NCBI GenBank assembly: GCA_963921195.1
Contig: OY992539.1
Location: forward strand, 95,860,964 to 95,924,963
Source of the DNA: Pegoplata infirma
Taxonomy: Eukaryota > Arthropoda > Insecta > Diptera > Anthomyiidae
Length of the DNA stretch: 64,000 nucleotides
Direction of reading: 5' to 3'
Numbering within the stretch: position 1 is the stretch's first letter; each line of letters opens with the position of its first letter. The position numbers and the translations under genes are program-made. Shown here piece by piece: positions 35,033-47,065 of the stretch. The notes beneath the pieces are model-generated. The model did not search any database and was not told where the DNA came from. It saw only the letters and a list, made by a program, of their open reading frames with translations.

Positions 35033-35622
35033 ACAAGGGAAGTATCTCAACCCTTATGAACCGATTTGCATGAAATGTAAAATATATATAAAGGAGACAA
35101 TTCTAAGGTTGGGGTGTCTCGGCTTATCGGCCATATCGGGGATTTAGGGGTTCAAAACATGGGTCAAAAAATGGCGAAAAAATCGTTTTTTGGATTTTTC
35201 AGCCATTTCTTTCTAAGAAACTATATGATCTTTACATATGAGAAGAAAGGTTTTTTTAATATCTATCCAACGGTGGTATCATCTTGCAAAAGTTTGGCTT
35301 CGTTAAATCCTTTTTTCATGAAAATGTATAAATTTTGGGGGGTATTCATATGAAGACATAGACCTACGATGTCCATATGAATTCGAAATAATCTCTATTA
35401 AATTTAAGTCGACACGTATTTTTGCTCTAAAGGATATTCCGGTTAGTTCGGGAGTTATCGAAATTTTCCCGGAGGTCCACATTGTTTCATAAGGGGACAA
35501 CGAAATTTTGAAACACTGATATGGCCGATAAGCCGAGACACCCCAACCTTAAAATCGTCTCTTTTATATATATTTCAAGTTTCAGGCAAATCGGTTCATA
35601 AGGGTTGAGATACTTCCCTTGT
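35033..35622 (+). mobile_element. Foldback element, ACAAGGGAAGTATCTCAACC ends, copy 1
   Basis: A 590-bp element with arms of about 110 bp: ACAAGGGAAGTATCTCAACC, CTTATGAACCGATTTG, GGTTGGGGTGTCTCGGCTTA on the left and complements on the right. The non-palindromic centre matches the inverted copy at 53155-53743. The 79-codon frame at 35114-35353 recurs in that copy with substitutions and an 82-codon length, but has no recognised domain. Confidence 0.88.
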
Positions 35623-35812
35623 AAGTACTTATTTTTGCAAACATTGCCAGACATGGTCTATATTTTAGGCACAAATGTTAGGTGTTGCCATTTTTTCAAA
35701 GATACTGATTGCCACTTAGGGCGACTTATAGTCGTTATTTTTAAATTATTGTTTTTCTGTAAAGACAGTCGAGCTCAGGCTCTAATTATAATTATGTATT
35801 ATAATTTTTTGA

Positions 35813-35915
35813 TTTGTTATATATGGTTTTTGAATTGAGAAAAGTGTGAAAGAAAAATTTTAATTTTTCTAAAAATTTAGACATCCTGGTTTGTTTCTTA
35901 CTAGTTTCATATTAT
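35813..35915 (+). repeat. 103-bp direct repeat, copy 2
   Basis: Identical by eye to 34585-34687. The foldback element 35033-35622 lies between the two copies. Confidence 0.9.
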
Positions 35916-37060
35916 TCATATTGATTGGAAACGAACCAACGTTCATGAAATTTTCCATCAGTTTGCAAAGCTAGCACTTAACCCTCTAGGCCAATGGTTC
36001 CCAACCTTTTATGCGTCATGCCTAGTGTTTGGGAATTCCCGGACTTTTCAATTTCCCGGGAAACGGGAAAAAAATAATTTATTTTCATTATTATTATAAA
36101 TCATAAAAACAATAAAATTTGACCTACTTTTTATTAAAAACTGTTTTATTACAGATAAACAATTAATTAAAACATAAAAAATCAAAAAATAAAAGTTAAA
36201 AATCCTGAAATACAATAAAACAAAACAAAAAAAAATATTGCAGCTTTTTTCCCCACAAAAAATTGCGAAAAATCGCAAGAAACTTTAAAAACTGTGTTAT
36301 TCGAGCAAAAACTAATATAGTTGGCAGCACTTTTAATATTTGTTCTAAAAAAGTAAATTCTAGGTTAAAAATTTTTATATTTTTTTTAACCGACGTATAT
36401 TTTTTGACTTTTTAAATTTTTTCATCAAATTGTCATACTTTTTACACTTGATCAGTTTTGCTATGAATATATATTTGCACTGTTCTTCCAAATAGAAAAA
36501 CTACAAAAAATAGCAAATGTAATTATACCTCTATGTAAAAAAAATATTAAAAATTAAATTAAAATAAACGATTTTTATGTAAAATTGTTTATTTTATACA
36601 ATTCCCAGACTTCCCGGGAAAAATTAAAAAAATTCCCGGGTATTCCCGTCAGCCTTTTCCCGGGAATTCCCGGAGGTCACGCTTGCGGCTTACTTAAGAA
36701 AATATACGAATTTAAGATTTATAAATTATTTAAATTTTTAACATGCATTTAAATGGTCAAATAAAAAAAAAAATATAAAAAAAAAATTACGCTAAAAATA
36801 TGTATCGTTCATAAGATATTGCCCATTTTATGAGATATAGCCCATTCCTTTAGATATATACCATACTGTCATGAAACATTGCATGAAAACCCCCTTATAA
36901 AAAGGAGATAAGTTGTGGGTATTTTCAGAAAAATTGACAATAAAAGTAGCATAAAAATATATAAAATTCTGGTGTTTTTTGGTTTGGTTGAGCTACACCA
37001 CAGGTCAACGATGCATTCACCAAACATAAAAAATTTCTTGGATATGCTACGAAATAGATA
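35916..37060. other. Intron with CCCGGGAATTCCCGG palindromic element
   Basis: 36029-36065 has GGGAATTCCCGG and TTTCCCGGGAAACGGGAAAA; 36600-36675 has CCCGGGAAAAATT, TTCCCGGGTATTCCCG and CCCGGGAATTCCCGG. The paired ends suggest a degraded inverted-repeat element at about 36022-36676, flanked by GTCATGCC and GTCACGCT, an imperfect 8-bp duplication. No gene. Confidence 0.45.
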
Positions 37061-37065
37061 GGTGA

Positions 37066-37900
37066 TATATAGGGTGATTAGACCGGTTTTTAGAAACCGG
37101 TTTTTTGTGGATTGCAACGGTCGGTTTTTTTTTAAATCTTAACTATTCGAAAACCGGTTTTTTCACTGTCGAAACCCGGTTTTTTTAAATCAACCTTATA
37201 AAACCGTTAAACTTGATATGTTTCTTTTAATTGTAATTTGATTACGAAAAACATGTTCAAAAAAATTATTTTTTGCAAAAAAGCAAAAAATAATTTCGAC
37301 TTTGCCCTTGACATTTCCAACCATTTGAAATAACTTTTAATTTGAGTGAAATAATTTTTGGAACTTTCAAATTTTTACGTATAAAAAAATTAGTGAACAT
37401 TTTTGTTGACGATCAAAATTTTATTTTTGTTTAGAAATAAAAAAGTTGACATTTCCATTTAAATTTAAAAATTTTCTAAATACTTTTCATAAAATTCCAT
37501 TTATATTCAAAATTTTTTTTTTGTGTTTCAAAGATTTCCAAATCGCTCATACCGAAACCGCTATGTGTATTTCAAAGTTTTTTGAAGAGACTTTAAGAAC
37601 ATCTGAATTTGGTACTTTTGCGCTGTCAAAATTCAAATTTATGAAAATAGAAAATTTTAAATATAATTCAAATATTTATGTTTGAAATATTATTTTAAAG
37701 CACCCCGAAAGGACCAACTTAATCTGTTTTAAAGTCTCTTTAAAAATTTAAATACACATAGCGGTTTTGGGTCAGAGCACCGACGAAATGCTTTTCAGAA
37801 AATTCCATTTATTTTTAATTTTGCGTTTATGTGTCAAAATTTTCTACATGGTTTTCAGAAATTTCCATTTCCGAAATTTTCATTTGCATTGCAATTTGTA
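37066..37900 (+). repeat. CCGGTTTT / TTTCAGAAA composite repeat, copy B
   Basis: Inverted relative to 19200-21000: TAGGGTGATTAGACCGGTTT, then TGTTGACGATCAAAATTTTA, then degenerate AAATTTCCATTT-like units. It lacks the 827-bp hAT element found in copy A. Confidence 0.65.
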
Positions 37901-37977
37901 CAAATAGAAACCATTTAAAAAAGTTTCTTATACTTTGCCCAAAAAACTAAGAAAATATTTGGTTAATTGGAAACACA

Positions 37978-38564
37978 TTAGGCATTCCGCACAAAATGTC
38001 CCGCTACAGAAAAACATGTGTCCCGAAAATTTTCTGAATAGGTTGTTTGGATATCCCTATGGAACTAAGAAAATTGTGTTTTTGGTTTTTCAATTTTTCA
38101 AAAACTGGACTTAGGAGGCGTGGTCAAATATTGGAAAAATGCTAAAATTTGTGTCGAGTTGTCTTTATTAAATATTTATCAAATAAAACGGAATGCACCA
38201 CAATTTCAAAAATTCCCGTTTTCGTATAGTTTTGTATGAATAATCGATTAATATTTTATTTTTTGAAAATTTTCAGAATCCGTTCTGAAATTTTCCATTT
38301 TTTAAAAAAGTCAAATTATCATAAATCCGGCCACTTTATTTTAATTTTTTTTTTAAGTTTAGATTACTCATACGCTATGTCGAAACAAGAAAATACCAGC
38401 AAATTACTAAATTGTTATGCAATTCGAAATTCAAATGCTATTTTCTCGAAAAAAAACGAAAAACACATATGAGGCATTCCACACCAAATGTCCGGCTACA
38501 GAAAAACATGTGCCCCGTAAATTTCTGAATAGGTTGTTTGATAATTTAAGGTATTTATATACAT
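37978..38564 (+). repeat. GGCATTCC foldback family, partial copies
   Basis: A partial left arm (37978-38345) of the family whose full copies are at 38565-48045 and 50253-51621: GGCATTCCGCACAAAATGTC, CTGAATAGGTTGTTTGGATA, AAACGGAATGCACCACAAT. A shorter second start is at 38472. Confidence 0.7.
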
Positions 38565-39403
38565 GAGGCATTCCACACCAAATGTCCAGCGAAAAAAAAC
38601 ACGTGTACCTTAAACTTCTGAATAGGTTGTATAGATAGCCCTATATGGAAATTAGAAAATTTCGCTTTTGGTTTTTCAATTTTTCAAAAACTGGGCTTAG
38701 GAGGCGTTGTCAAATATTGGAAAAATGGTAAAATTTGTGTCGAGTTGTCTTTATTTAATATTTATCACATTAAAACGGAATGCACCACAATCTCAAAAAT
38801 TTACATTCTTATAAAGTTTTGTATGGGCCATCGATTAACATTTTTTTGGAAAATTTTCAGAACCCGTTCTGAAATATTGGAAAAATGGTCAAATTTGTGG
38901 CGAGTTGCCTTGATTAAATATTTATCACATTAAAACGGAATGCACCACAATCTCAAAAATTTACATTCTTATAAAGTTTTGTATGGGCCATCGATTAACA
39001 TTTTTTTTTGGAAAATTTTCAGAACCCGTTCTGAAATTTTTCCATTTTTTAAAAAAGTAAATTTATCAAACATCCGGACACTTTTTTTTTAATTTTTTTT
39101 TTAAGTTTAGATGTTTGTCATCCACCCAAAAAAAACTCAGAAACACGTTCTTCGTTTTTTTTCAAGAAAATCGCATTTTCTACATTTTCTACAATTTTGT
39201 AATTTGCTTGTACCCAGCAGAAATTTTGCAGAGCTGTCAGCAGCTTTTGGAAAGGAAACTTGAGTCAAGGAGCGCATCCAAACCTGCTGAATTCGTGCAT
39301 GATTCTCTAAGGCGATGTCACACTTTAGAGCGCTAGTTGGATACACCGAAAAAGCGCTCTTAAGATGCACTGAAATCACGTGTTTTTAGAGCGCTGATTA
39401 ATA

Positions 39404-39895
39404 GTATGTTTCCAGTGGCATGATTTGGGCAAATCAGAGTGTTTTGAGGAAATCATGTCATTTTCTACATGTTTTCCCATACATTTTTCATATGCGCAAA
39501 ACATCTCAAATTGGATGTTTTGGTACAAAACATGTTGACTTTTTAAACTCACCACTTGTATTGGTCAGTGTAACACTGTATTTTATATTCGAAAATAAAA
39601 GCTACTCATTCGTAGTGAGTGTTCGTTAGAAGAAGAAGACATTTTATTTTTTTATTATTAAAATAATTTACAATTAGTTGTTCAAACATCTTTATTTAAT
39701 TATAATAAACTACAAAATTAATTGTTTTTGGTAATTATTTTCTTAATTTTTTTGTTTTAACTATTTTGTAGTGAAAACGTCAAATTAATTACGAAAATTC
39801 GTAATTAATTTGACGTTGCAAATCACTTCAACTTGAGTGGAAACAGCTCGAAGTGTTTTGCTCAAATCAAGTGTTTTTGATCTTGATGGAAACAT
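39404..39895. mobile_element. Candidate MITE, ATGTTTCCA ends
   Basis: ATGTTTCCAGTGG near 39407 is opposed by TTGATGGAAACAT ending near 39894. Blocks around TTGAGCAAAACACTT and its complement are shared. It interrupts GAGCGCTGATTAA / GTTTAAAGCGCTATAAAG sequence. The 69-codon frame at 39420-39629 is not convincing. Confidence 0.5.
39776..39817. repeat. Perfect 20-bp-stem hairpin, 2-nt loop
   Basis: AACGTCAAATTAATTACGAA, AA, then the exact reverse complement, at the centre of the candidate MITE above. Confidence 0.95.
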
Positions 39896-41609
39896 GGTTT
39901 AAAGCGCTATAAAGATGCAGTGAATTCATGTATCTTTTTAGAGCTGATTTAAGCAGAATAAAGATGAATGAATACATTTGACTATTTTTGAAATACAATT
40001 AAAAAATCTGATATATAATTGACTATTTTTGAAATAAAATTGGAAATTTCTAAAATATATATGGATTTTTTTAAATTAAAATCAAATTATCTTAATAGCA
40101 ATTATAAAATTTTTAAAACTAAATAGAAATTTCTGAAATACAAATGGAATTTTCTGAAAAGCATTTAAAAAATTTTGGAAATAAGAATTTTAATTTCTTG
40201 AATACAATTGAAAATATATAAGAAATAAGCTTTAGCTGTTTTTTGTTGGCCTTTTTATCATCATTAAAAATGTGTTAAAGATGTTATGATTGAAGCACTC
40301 TTTGCAGCGCCGATTAATGCGCAATAATGATGCAGTCAAATCATGTGTCTATGTCCAAAACACATGCTTTTTCACGTAAAAAGTGTTAAATATATTAAAA
40401 AGAAATGCAAGTGTTAAATTTGCTCAAAAAACTATTTTATATTATAAGTTTTATATTGTGGCGCCCTATGCTCCAGTGGGAGTTAGAGGAATATATATCG
40501 TCCATTCCACCAGACATTTGGTGATTTTGGGCATTTTTTGACCGAGGGTCTTCCGATTTTTGTTATTTTTTTCATACAGATACTCTATGGAGCCAATTTC
40601 AAATTTCATCCATCAGATCGAAAATATTCGAAAAACTCGCGATTTTATTCACGATTTTCGTTTTTAAAAAAGTAAAAAAAATGCAAAATCTGTGTATTTT
40701 TGAGAAGCTTTATTTTCTAAACTACTTATCGCATTTTAACAATCTATTGCGCATACGAATGGTATGTAAGTAAGTCTATTTTAATATTTAATAAACTGAA
40801 AAATATTAGTGGTTTTAAAGTGCATTTTATATGCAAATGCAGTTTTGAAGTGCATTTTGCGAAACTTTTACCCCTTTTAATTTTTTTTTAATTAGCATAT
40901 TTGGAAAATTTAGAATTTTTGCTACAAAAGAATGTTTTCACTACAATGGACCGAGAATGTATGCTATTTTTAATATTTATTTTTAAAAAATACTTCCTTA
41001 AGTTTCCCTTTAAAAATTTTTATTTTTTAAATTATACCAAAATCATGTAAAAAGACATGTTTTTAAATCGTTATATTTTCAAAAGTACTAATCGTATCTT
41101 ATTGTTTTTATGGAAATTAGAAAGGTATTTTTGTCCATTTCTTGCATTTAATGACCGCAAAAATATTGGTTTTTCACAAATGCATTTTAAATGCAAATGC
41201 AGTTTTGAAGTGCATTTTTCAAAACTTTTACCCCTTTGAATTTTTTTTTAATTATCATATTTGAAACGTTTACAATTTTTACTAAAAAATAATGTCCTCC
41301 TAATAATGGACCCACAGAGTGTGCTATTTTTAAAGAAATTTTAAAAATTAGAACAAATTTTAATATATTAAATCAAACCAAAAAAAATCTGAAATTATAT
41401 GATTTTTTAAAAAATTCTAAAAAAATAGCACACACAGTGGGTCCATTATTAGGAGGACACTATTTTGTAGTAAAAATTGTAAACTTTTCGAATATGATAA
41501 TTAAAAAAAAATTAAAGGGGTAAAAGATTTAAAAAAATGGACCTTAAAACAGCATGTGCATTAGACTGGCCATAGCGTTATATAGAAAAATTAAAAAATG
41601 TTAAATCCA

Positions 41610-43620
41610 TAAGTGTTCGCACTGAAAAATGTGAGGTTGGGGATAAAAATAATTATGCATATTTAAAAAAAATTTTTTTTTTGTGCCGAGTACCTCCGGG
41701 TTGAGCCTAAAGTTTGAAAAACGGATTACAAGGGAAGAATATGACTTTTTTTTCATTTTCTCAATTTTTTTTGATATTTTAAGTACAGTTTAAATTCAAA
41801 TGGTCACTGAATTTTGATTAAGAGTTAATTGTCTATCAAATAAGGTGTTAAAAATTAAAATCGGTTGAAAATTAGCCGAGTTATGACAACTTCCCCCGGC
41901 AACTAACGTGTGGCAAACCACCTGATCAAGGAATTCGAGCCCCATTTTTGAAATTTATTGAAATTATCTACTGTAATTAATTTTTTTTATTCCTCAAGTT
42001 CCAATGTACTAAGAAGATACATATTTTTCATATTGCGTTTTGCTAACTTGTTTTAAATAAATGCTAAAGTGGTCTGAATTTTTCAACACTATTTTCAAAT
42101 CTCCAATTTTAAATTTTTATTTTTTTTTGTTAAAGAAATTTTAAAAAATCGGCTATTGGAGTTTAGGGATTTGTTAAGCACATATAAAGGAATAAAAACC
42201 CCAAAAATTGTAGGGTTTGCTCTTTTCATTTGGCTATTACAGTGATGTAATTTTGGCGGATTTCGGGAAAGTAGTGATTTTTGGCCCTTTTTTAGCTTTT
42301 ATTTATTTTTTTTTGTTTTTGTTTTACAAACTTGATATGTTTTGGACCGAATTATATCAACACGAGATAGAATACTTGAATTCGCAAAATTAGGGCGAAA
42401 TTGAGATATAAAAAATTGCCCCTGTTAAGGGTCAAAGGTCAAATTTTAGAAAATTTTGAATTTTTAAACATTATCAGATTTGCTGGGCGGATTTTTCTGA
42501 ATCTACTTGATGTTATTTTAATTGGTCTAAACTAAATGTCAAATAATTAAAATTTAGAAATTTAACCCTTAAGTGCTGTCGGGGCCTATAATTTTTTTAA
42601 TTTAATGGAGATAATGTAAGTGTATTTTGTTCAAAGGGTCGAATAGGCCCCACCATCACTAAAGGGTTAATATTCTGAATTTAAATAAAAAGACATATGT
42701 AAAGACATTTTAAAATGACATGAAGTAGTTTCATATATTTCCACTCAGAAAATCTGTTAATGTTTAAAAATTTAAAATCTTCTAAAATTTGACCTTTGAC
42801 CTTTAGTTGGGGCAATTTTTAATTCCCATTTTTGCCCTAAATTTGCGAATTGAATTATTCTATCTCTTGTTGATATAAGTCGGTCCAAAATATATCAAGT
42901 TTGTAAAAAAAAACAAAAAAAAAAATAAATAAAAGCTAAAAAAGCGCCAAAAATCACTACTTTCCCGAAATCCGCCGAAATTACATCACTGTAATAGCCA
43001 AATGAAAACAGCAAACCCTACAATTTTTGGGGTTTTTATTCCTTTATATGTGCTTAACAAATCCCTAAACTCCAATAGCCGATTTTTTAAAATTTCTTTA
43101 GCAAAAAAAATAAAAATTTAAAATTGGAGATTTGAAAATAGTGTTGAAAAATTCAGACCACTTTAGCATTTATTTAAAACAAGTTAGCAAAACGCAATAT
43201 GAAAAATATGTATCTTCTTAGTACATTGGAACTTGAGGAATAAAAAAAATTAATTACAGTAGATAATTTCAATAAATTTCAAAAATGGGGCTCGAATTCC
43301 TTGATCAGGTGGTTTACCACACGTTAGTTGCCGGGGGAAGTTGTCATAACTCGGCTAATTTTCAACCGATTTTAATTTTTAACACCTTATTTGATAGACA
43401 ATTAACTCTTAATCAAAATTCAGTGACCATTTGAATTCAAACTGTACTTAAAATATCAAAAAAATTGAGAAAATGAAAAAAAAGTCATATTTTTCCCTTG
43501 TAATCCGTTTTTCAAACTTTAGGCTCAACCCGAAGGTACTCGGAACAAAAAAAAAATTTTTTTTAAATATACATAATTATTTTTATCCCCAACCTCACAT
43601 TTTTCAGTGCGAAAAATTTA
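41610..43620. repeat. 2.0-kb near-continuous palindrome
   Basis: Arms of about 950 bp meet at about 42600-42650. Paired blocks include AATGTGAGGTTGGGGATAAA (41628) and its complement (43588-43607), TTACAAGGGAA and TTCCCTTGTAA, ACTCGGCTAA-type sequence, AAAGTGGTCTGAATTTTTCA, and TTAGGGCGAAATT / AATTTTTGCCCTAA-type sequence. It is non-coding; short frames are arm translations. Confidence 0.85.
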
Positions 43621-43643
43621 ACTTTTCAAAAAAATTTCTACTA

Positions 43644-44981
43644 TGGCCACTAGAGGTGTCCTTAAAAACGAAAATCACCTTTTTATACCTGGTAGGGTCC
43701 TATATTGTTCTTTAGTATCTAAAAATGAGTGAGCCAAAATTTGGGGACAATCGGCTAAAAATAACTCGTGCCGAAAATGGATTGAAGTTTTGGGACATTC
43801 TTATAAGAACGAAAAACTCGTTTTTTCTAGTTTTTGAAAAAACATTGGTATTTGATATTCTTTGTTAAATTTTTTGTGAAATAATATGAAAATGGTACTA
43901 AATTACCTTTTCAAAACGACTAATAAAATTAAAATCGGATGAAAAATAAGCATTTTACGCATACATGCCCCAGACCATTGTATGGTTTTTAGAGCCAGAA
44001 TTTCAAAATTTTCAAAATTTTTAGGCAAAAAAATAGTAAAAATTTAATTTTACTTTATGATCAAATTGAAAACATGTTTAAGATTAAAAATAGCAGATAT
44101 GGTAGTCAAGCTTTTTTTTTATTTGGCGCGGGTAGTGATAAAATTTCCGCGGATTTTAAATAAAATGCGTTTTTCTACAATAATTAAGCAAATTTTTGAA
44201 AATTTGTGCTCTATTGTGCGGATCGAAGTGTAAAACGTAAATTATGTAACTTTTGAGAAATCGGATATATGCAGATATTTTGTATTATAGAAATGTATAA
44301 CGTCTCAAATTTGTCATTTCACCTCGACGAAAAGGGGTTAAAGATGCCCGAATTCTAAAAAAATTTACAGAATTTATGTATTTCACTTCGTATAATACAA
44401 TACAGAAAATTGTTTCCCATATTTGCTAAATTATTTTAGAAAAACTCATTTTTTTTGGAATCCGCGGATATTATATCACTACCCACGCCAAATGAAAAAA
44501 AAGTTAGATTACCATATCTGTTAGTTTTTATCTATAACATGTATTTAATATAATTATAAAGTAAAATTTATTTTTTTTTATTTTTTTGCCAAAAAATTTT
44601 GAAAATTTTCAAATTTTGGCTTTAAAAACCCTGCAATGGTCTGGGGCATGTATGCGTAAAATGCTTATTTTTCATCCGATTTGAATTTCTTTAAGCTTTT
44701 TGGAAAGGTAATTTATTACCATTTTCATATTACTTAACAAAAAAATTAACAAAAAATAGCATATACCAATATTTTTCAAAAAACTAGAAAAAACGTGTTT
44801 TTTCATCAGATAAGAGTGTCCCAAAACTTCAATCCATTTTCGGCACGAGTTATTTTTATCCGATTGTCTTCAAATTTTGGCTCACTCATTTTTAGATACA
44901 AAACTACAATTTAGGACCCTACCACGTATTAAAAAGTGATTTTGAAAAATTACCTTAGTCGTTAGGACACCTTTAATGGCC
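43644..44981. repeat. 1.3-kb palindrome
   Basis: GGTGTCCTTAA at 43655 pairs with TTAGGACACC near 44961. Further pairs: ATGAGTGAGCCAAAATTTGG, AAAATGGATTGAAGTTTTGG, GCATACATGCCCCAGACCAT and GGTAGTGAT/ATCACTACC around TCCGCGGAT. The centre is near 44300. Confidence 0.82.
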
Positions 44982-45117
44982 ACTCTAATGTGCATTTAAA
45001 ATGCATTTTCGAAACACCAACATTTTTGCGGTCATTATAATCAAAAAAATAGACAAAATTCTTTTCTAATGTGCATAAAAGCAATAATATACGATTCGTA
45101 CTTTTGAAAATATAATG

Positions 45118-45850
45118 CCCAGCAAAACTTTGGTAATGGGTAGTGATTATATAGCACATTACCAGGTAATGCATATAACTTATTTGTAGCATTATTTTAT
45201 GATGTCTTACCAAACATTTGTTCCACAACGTATTATTTTCAAGTGAAAAGTAATGCATTACTAATAATTTGCTACGTAATGCATGATTATTGGAAAAAAT
45301 GTATTTCATATTTGTTATTTCTAAACATTAAATCATGGATGACTTATACTTGGTTACATTATGTATTATTTGAAAGTTTGAAGTAATGCATTATTTATAA
45401 TTGGATGCATAATGCATTACAATAACATAAAAAATAATTATTTTATAAAAAAATGCATAAGTTTAAACTAGAGATAGGCTCACGATATTAAATTTCTAAC
45501 GACACACACTCACGAGCATATTTTATCTACTTACACTTACTTACAATCACGTGAGTAAATTTAATACAAAATTACTTTTTCACTACTCGTAACACCTTAT
45601 ATATTATCTTCTTGTATGCTATATTATTTCATTTCTGGTAACCTATAAAATATCATATATTTTACACCTTACTCGTATTCTTCGTTATAAATTTATGACT
45701 TATTTTATACCTTACTGGTGTTCTTTGTGATAATGTGGATGCATTACTTTGAGTCTCATCGCCTGTTAAAATCATCAATGCTGCAATGTATAAAATAAGA
45801 GATCCTATACCTTATTTTATACCTTATTTGGTAATCTAAGTTTTGCTGGG
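45118..45850. mobile_element. CCCAGCAAAACTT MITE with TAATGCAT repeats
   Basis: A 733-bp element: CCCAGCAAAACTT at 45118-45130 against AAGTTTTGCTGGG at 45838-45850. The interior repeats ATTAC-TAATGCAT motifs (45160-45420). The partner arm near 41075 lacks the element, defining its limits. It contains a truncated TAGAGATAGG...CACTCACGAG hAT fragment at about 45469-45550. Confidence 0.75.
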
Positions 45851-46670
45851 TGGTTTATAAACATGTCTTTTTACATGATTTTGGTATAATTTAAAAAATA
45901 CAATTTTTTATAAGGGAAACTTAAGGAAGTATTTTAAAAAAAAAAAATATTAAAAATAGCATACACTCTCGGTCCATTGTAATGAAAACATTTTTTTGTA
46001 GCAAAATTTCTAAATTTTTCAAATTTGCTAATTAAAAAAAAATTAAAAGGGGTAAAAGTTTTGCAAAATGCACTTCAAAACTGCATTTGCATATAAAATG
46101 CACTTTTAAACCACCAATATTTTTCAGTTTATTAGATATTAAAATAGACTTAAATACCATTCGTATGCGCTATAGATTGTTAAAATGCGATAAGTAGTTT
46201 AGGAAATACAGCAGCTCAAAGTTACACAGATTTTGCATTTTTTTTTACTTTTTTAAAAACGAAAATCGTGAATAAAATCGCGAGTTTTTCGAATGTTTTC
46301 GATCTGATGGATGAAATTTGAAATTGGCTCCATAGAGAATCTGTATGAAAAATATAACAAAAATCGGAAGACCCTCGGTCAGATTTTTTAAAATGTCTCA
46401 TGGAATGGACGATATATATTTTATATAAAATATCTTAACAAAAAATTAAAAATATTCCCCTTACTTTTACTGCATTCCCAAGAGCGCTCTTTGGATGCGC
46501 TTCTGTATGCTATAAAAAGATGCTGTGTCGCCAAAATCTCGATTTATTTTTGCTGGGTATTTTCTTGTTTCAACAAAGCGTATGAGAAATATTTATGCAA
46601 TTAATATTACTCATTCGCAACGTTAAAACAAGAAAATACAAGCAAATTACAAAATTGTTATGAAAAGTAT

Positions 46671-46952
46671 CCCAGATGGAAAAATAAAATCACACCTGGC
46701 ATACTGCTGACTCTCCCTTTATGAAATCGCTGACATCTTCATACAATTTTTCAAAATGTCATCAATGACATGTCAGCAGCTGGTCAGCAGTGTCCACCAG
46801 TATCGTTGGCCTTTAACAATTCGTTTAAACCACCGCTGACCAACTGCTGACATGTCATTGATGACATTTTGAGAAAATGAATGAAGATGTCAGCAATTTT
46901 ATAAAGGGAGAGTCAGCAGTATGTCAGGTGTGATTTTATTTTGCCAACTGGG
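46671..46952. mobile_element. Foldback MITE, CCCAG...ATCACACCTG, copy 2
   Basis: A 282-bp copy of 27983-28263 with the same hairpin arms. Its loop (GTGTCCACCAGTATCG...) is inverted relative to copy 1. It is inserted in the right arm of the 38565-48045 foldback, flanked by AT on both sides. Confidence 0.88.
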
Positions 46953-47065
46953 ATCCGGATTTTTGATAAATTTGACTTTTTAAAAAAATGGAAAATTTCA
47001 GAACGGGTTCTGAAATTTTCCAAAAAAAAAAAAAAAAAAATTAATCGATAACCCATACAAAACCA

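Larger units (their letters stand above)
40497..46425. repeat. 5.9-kb inverted repeat with nested hairpins
   Basis: The left arm 40497-41590 pairs with the right arm 44985-46425, the latter interrupted by a 733-bp MITE at 45118-45850. Matching blocks include TCTATGGAGCCAATTTCAAA, ATCGCATTTTAACAATCTAT, AACTTTTACCCCTTTTAATT and AAAATCATGTAAAAAGACAT. Two complete hairpins (41610-43620 and 43644-44981) occupy the centre; a shorter inverted repeat (41227-41535) sits in the left arm. Confidence 0.75.
39213..46557. mobile_element. CCCAGCA-ended inverted-repeat element containing further insertions
   Basis: CCCAGCAGAAATTTT at 39213 mirrors ATTTATTTTTGCTGGG ending at 46557. TA flanks both ends, and the uninterrupted site GCTTGTATTTTCTTG survives in the sister foldback near 50748. 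Both ends carry AGAGCGCT and AAAGATGC(A/T)GTG-like blocks. The interior is filled by a 5.9-kb inverted repeat and other foldbacks. Confidence 0.65.

Noticed and set aside
35114..35353. A reading frame shared by the two ACAAGGGAA foldbacks (also 53414-53662)
   Set aside because: Sharing reflects copy homology; the frame runs from the arm into the centre, has no domain and is not clearly under selection.
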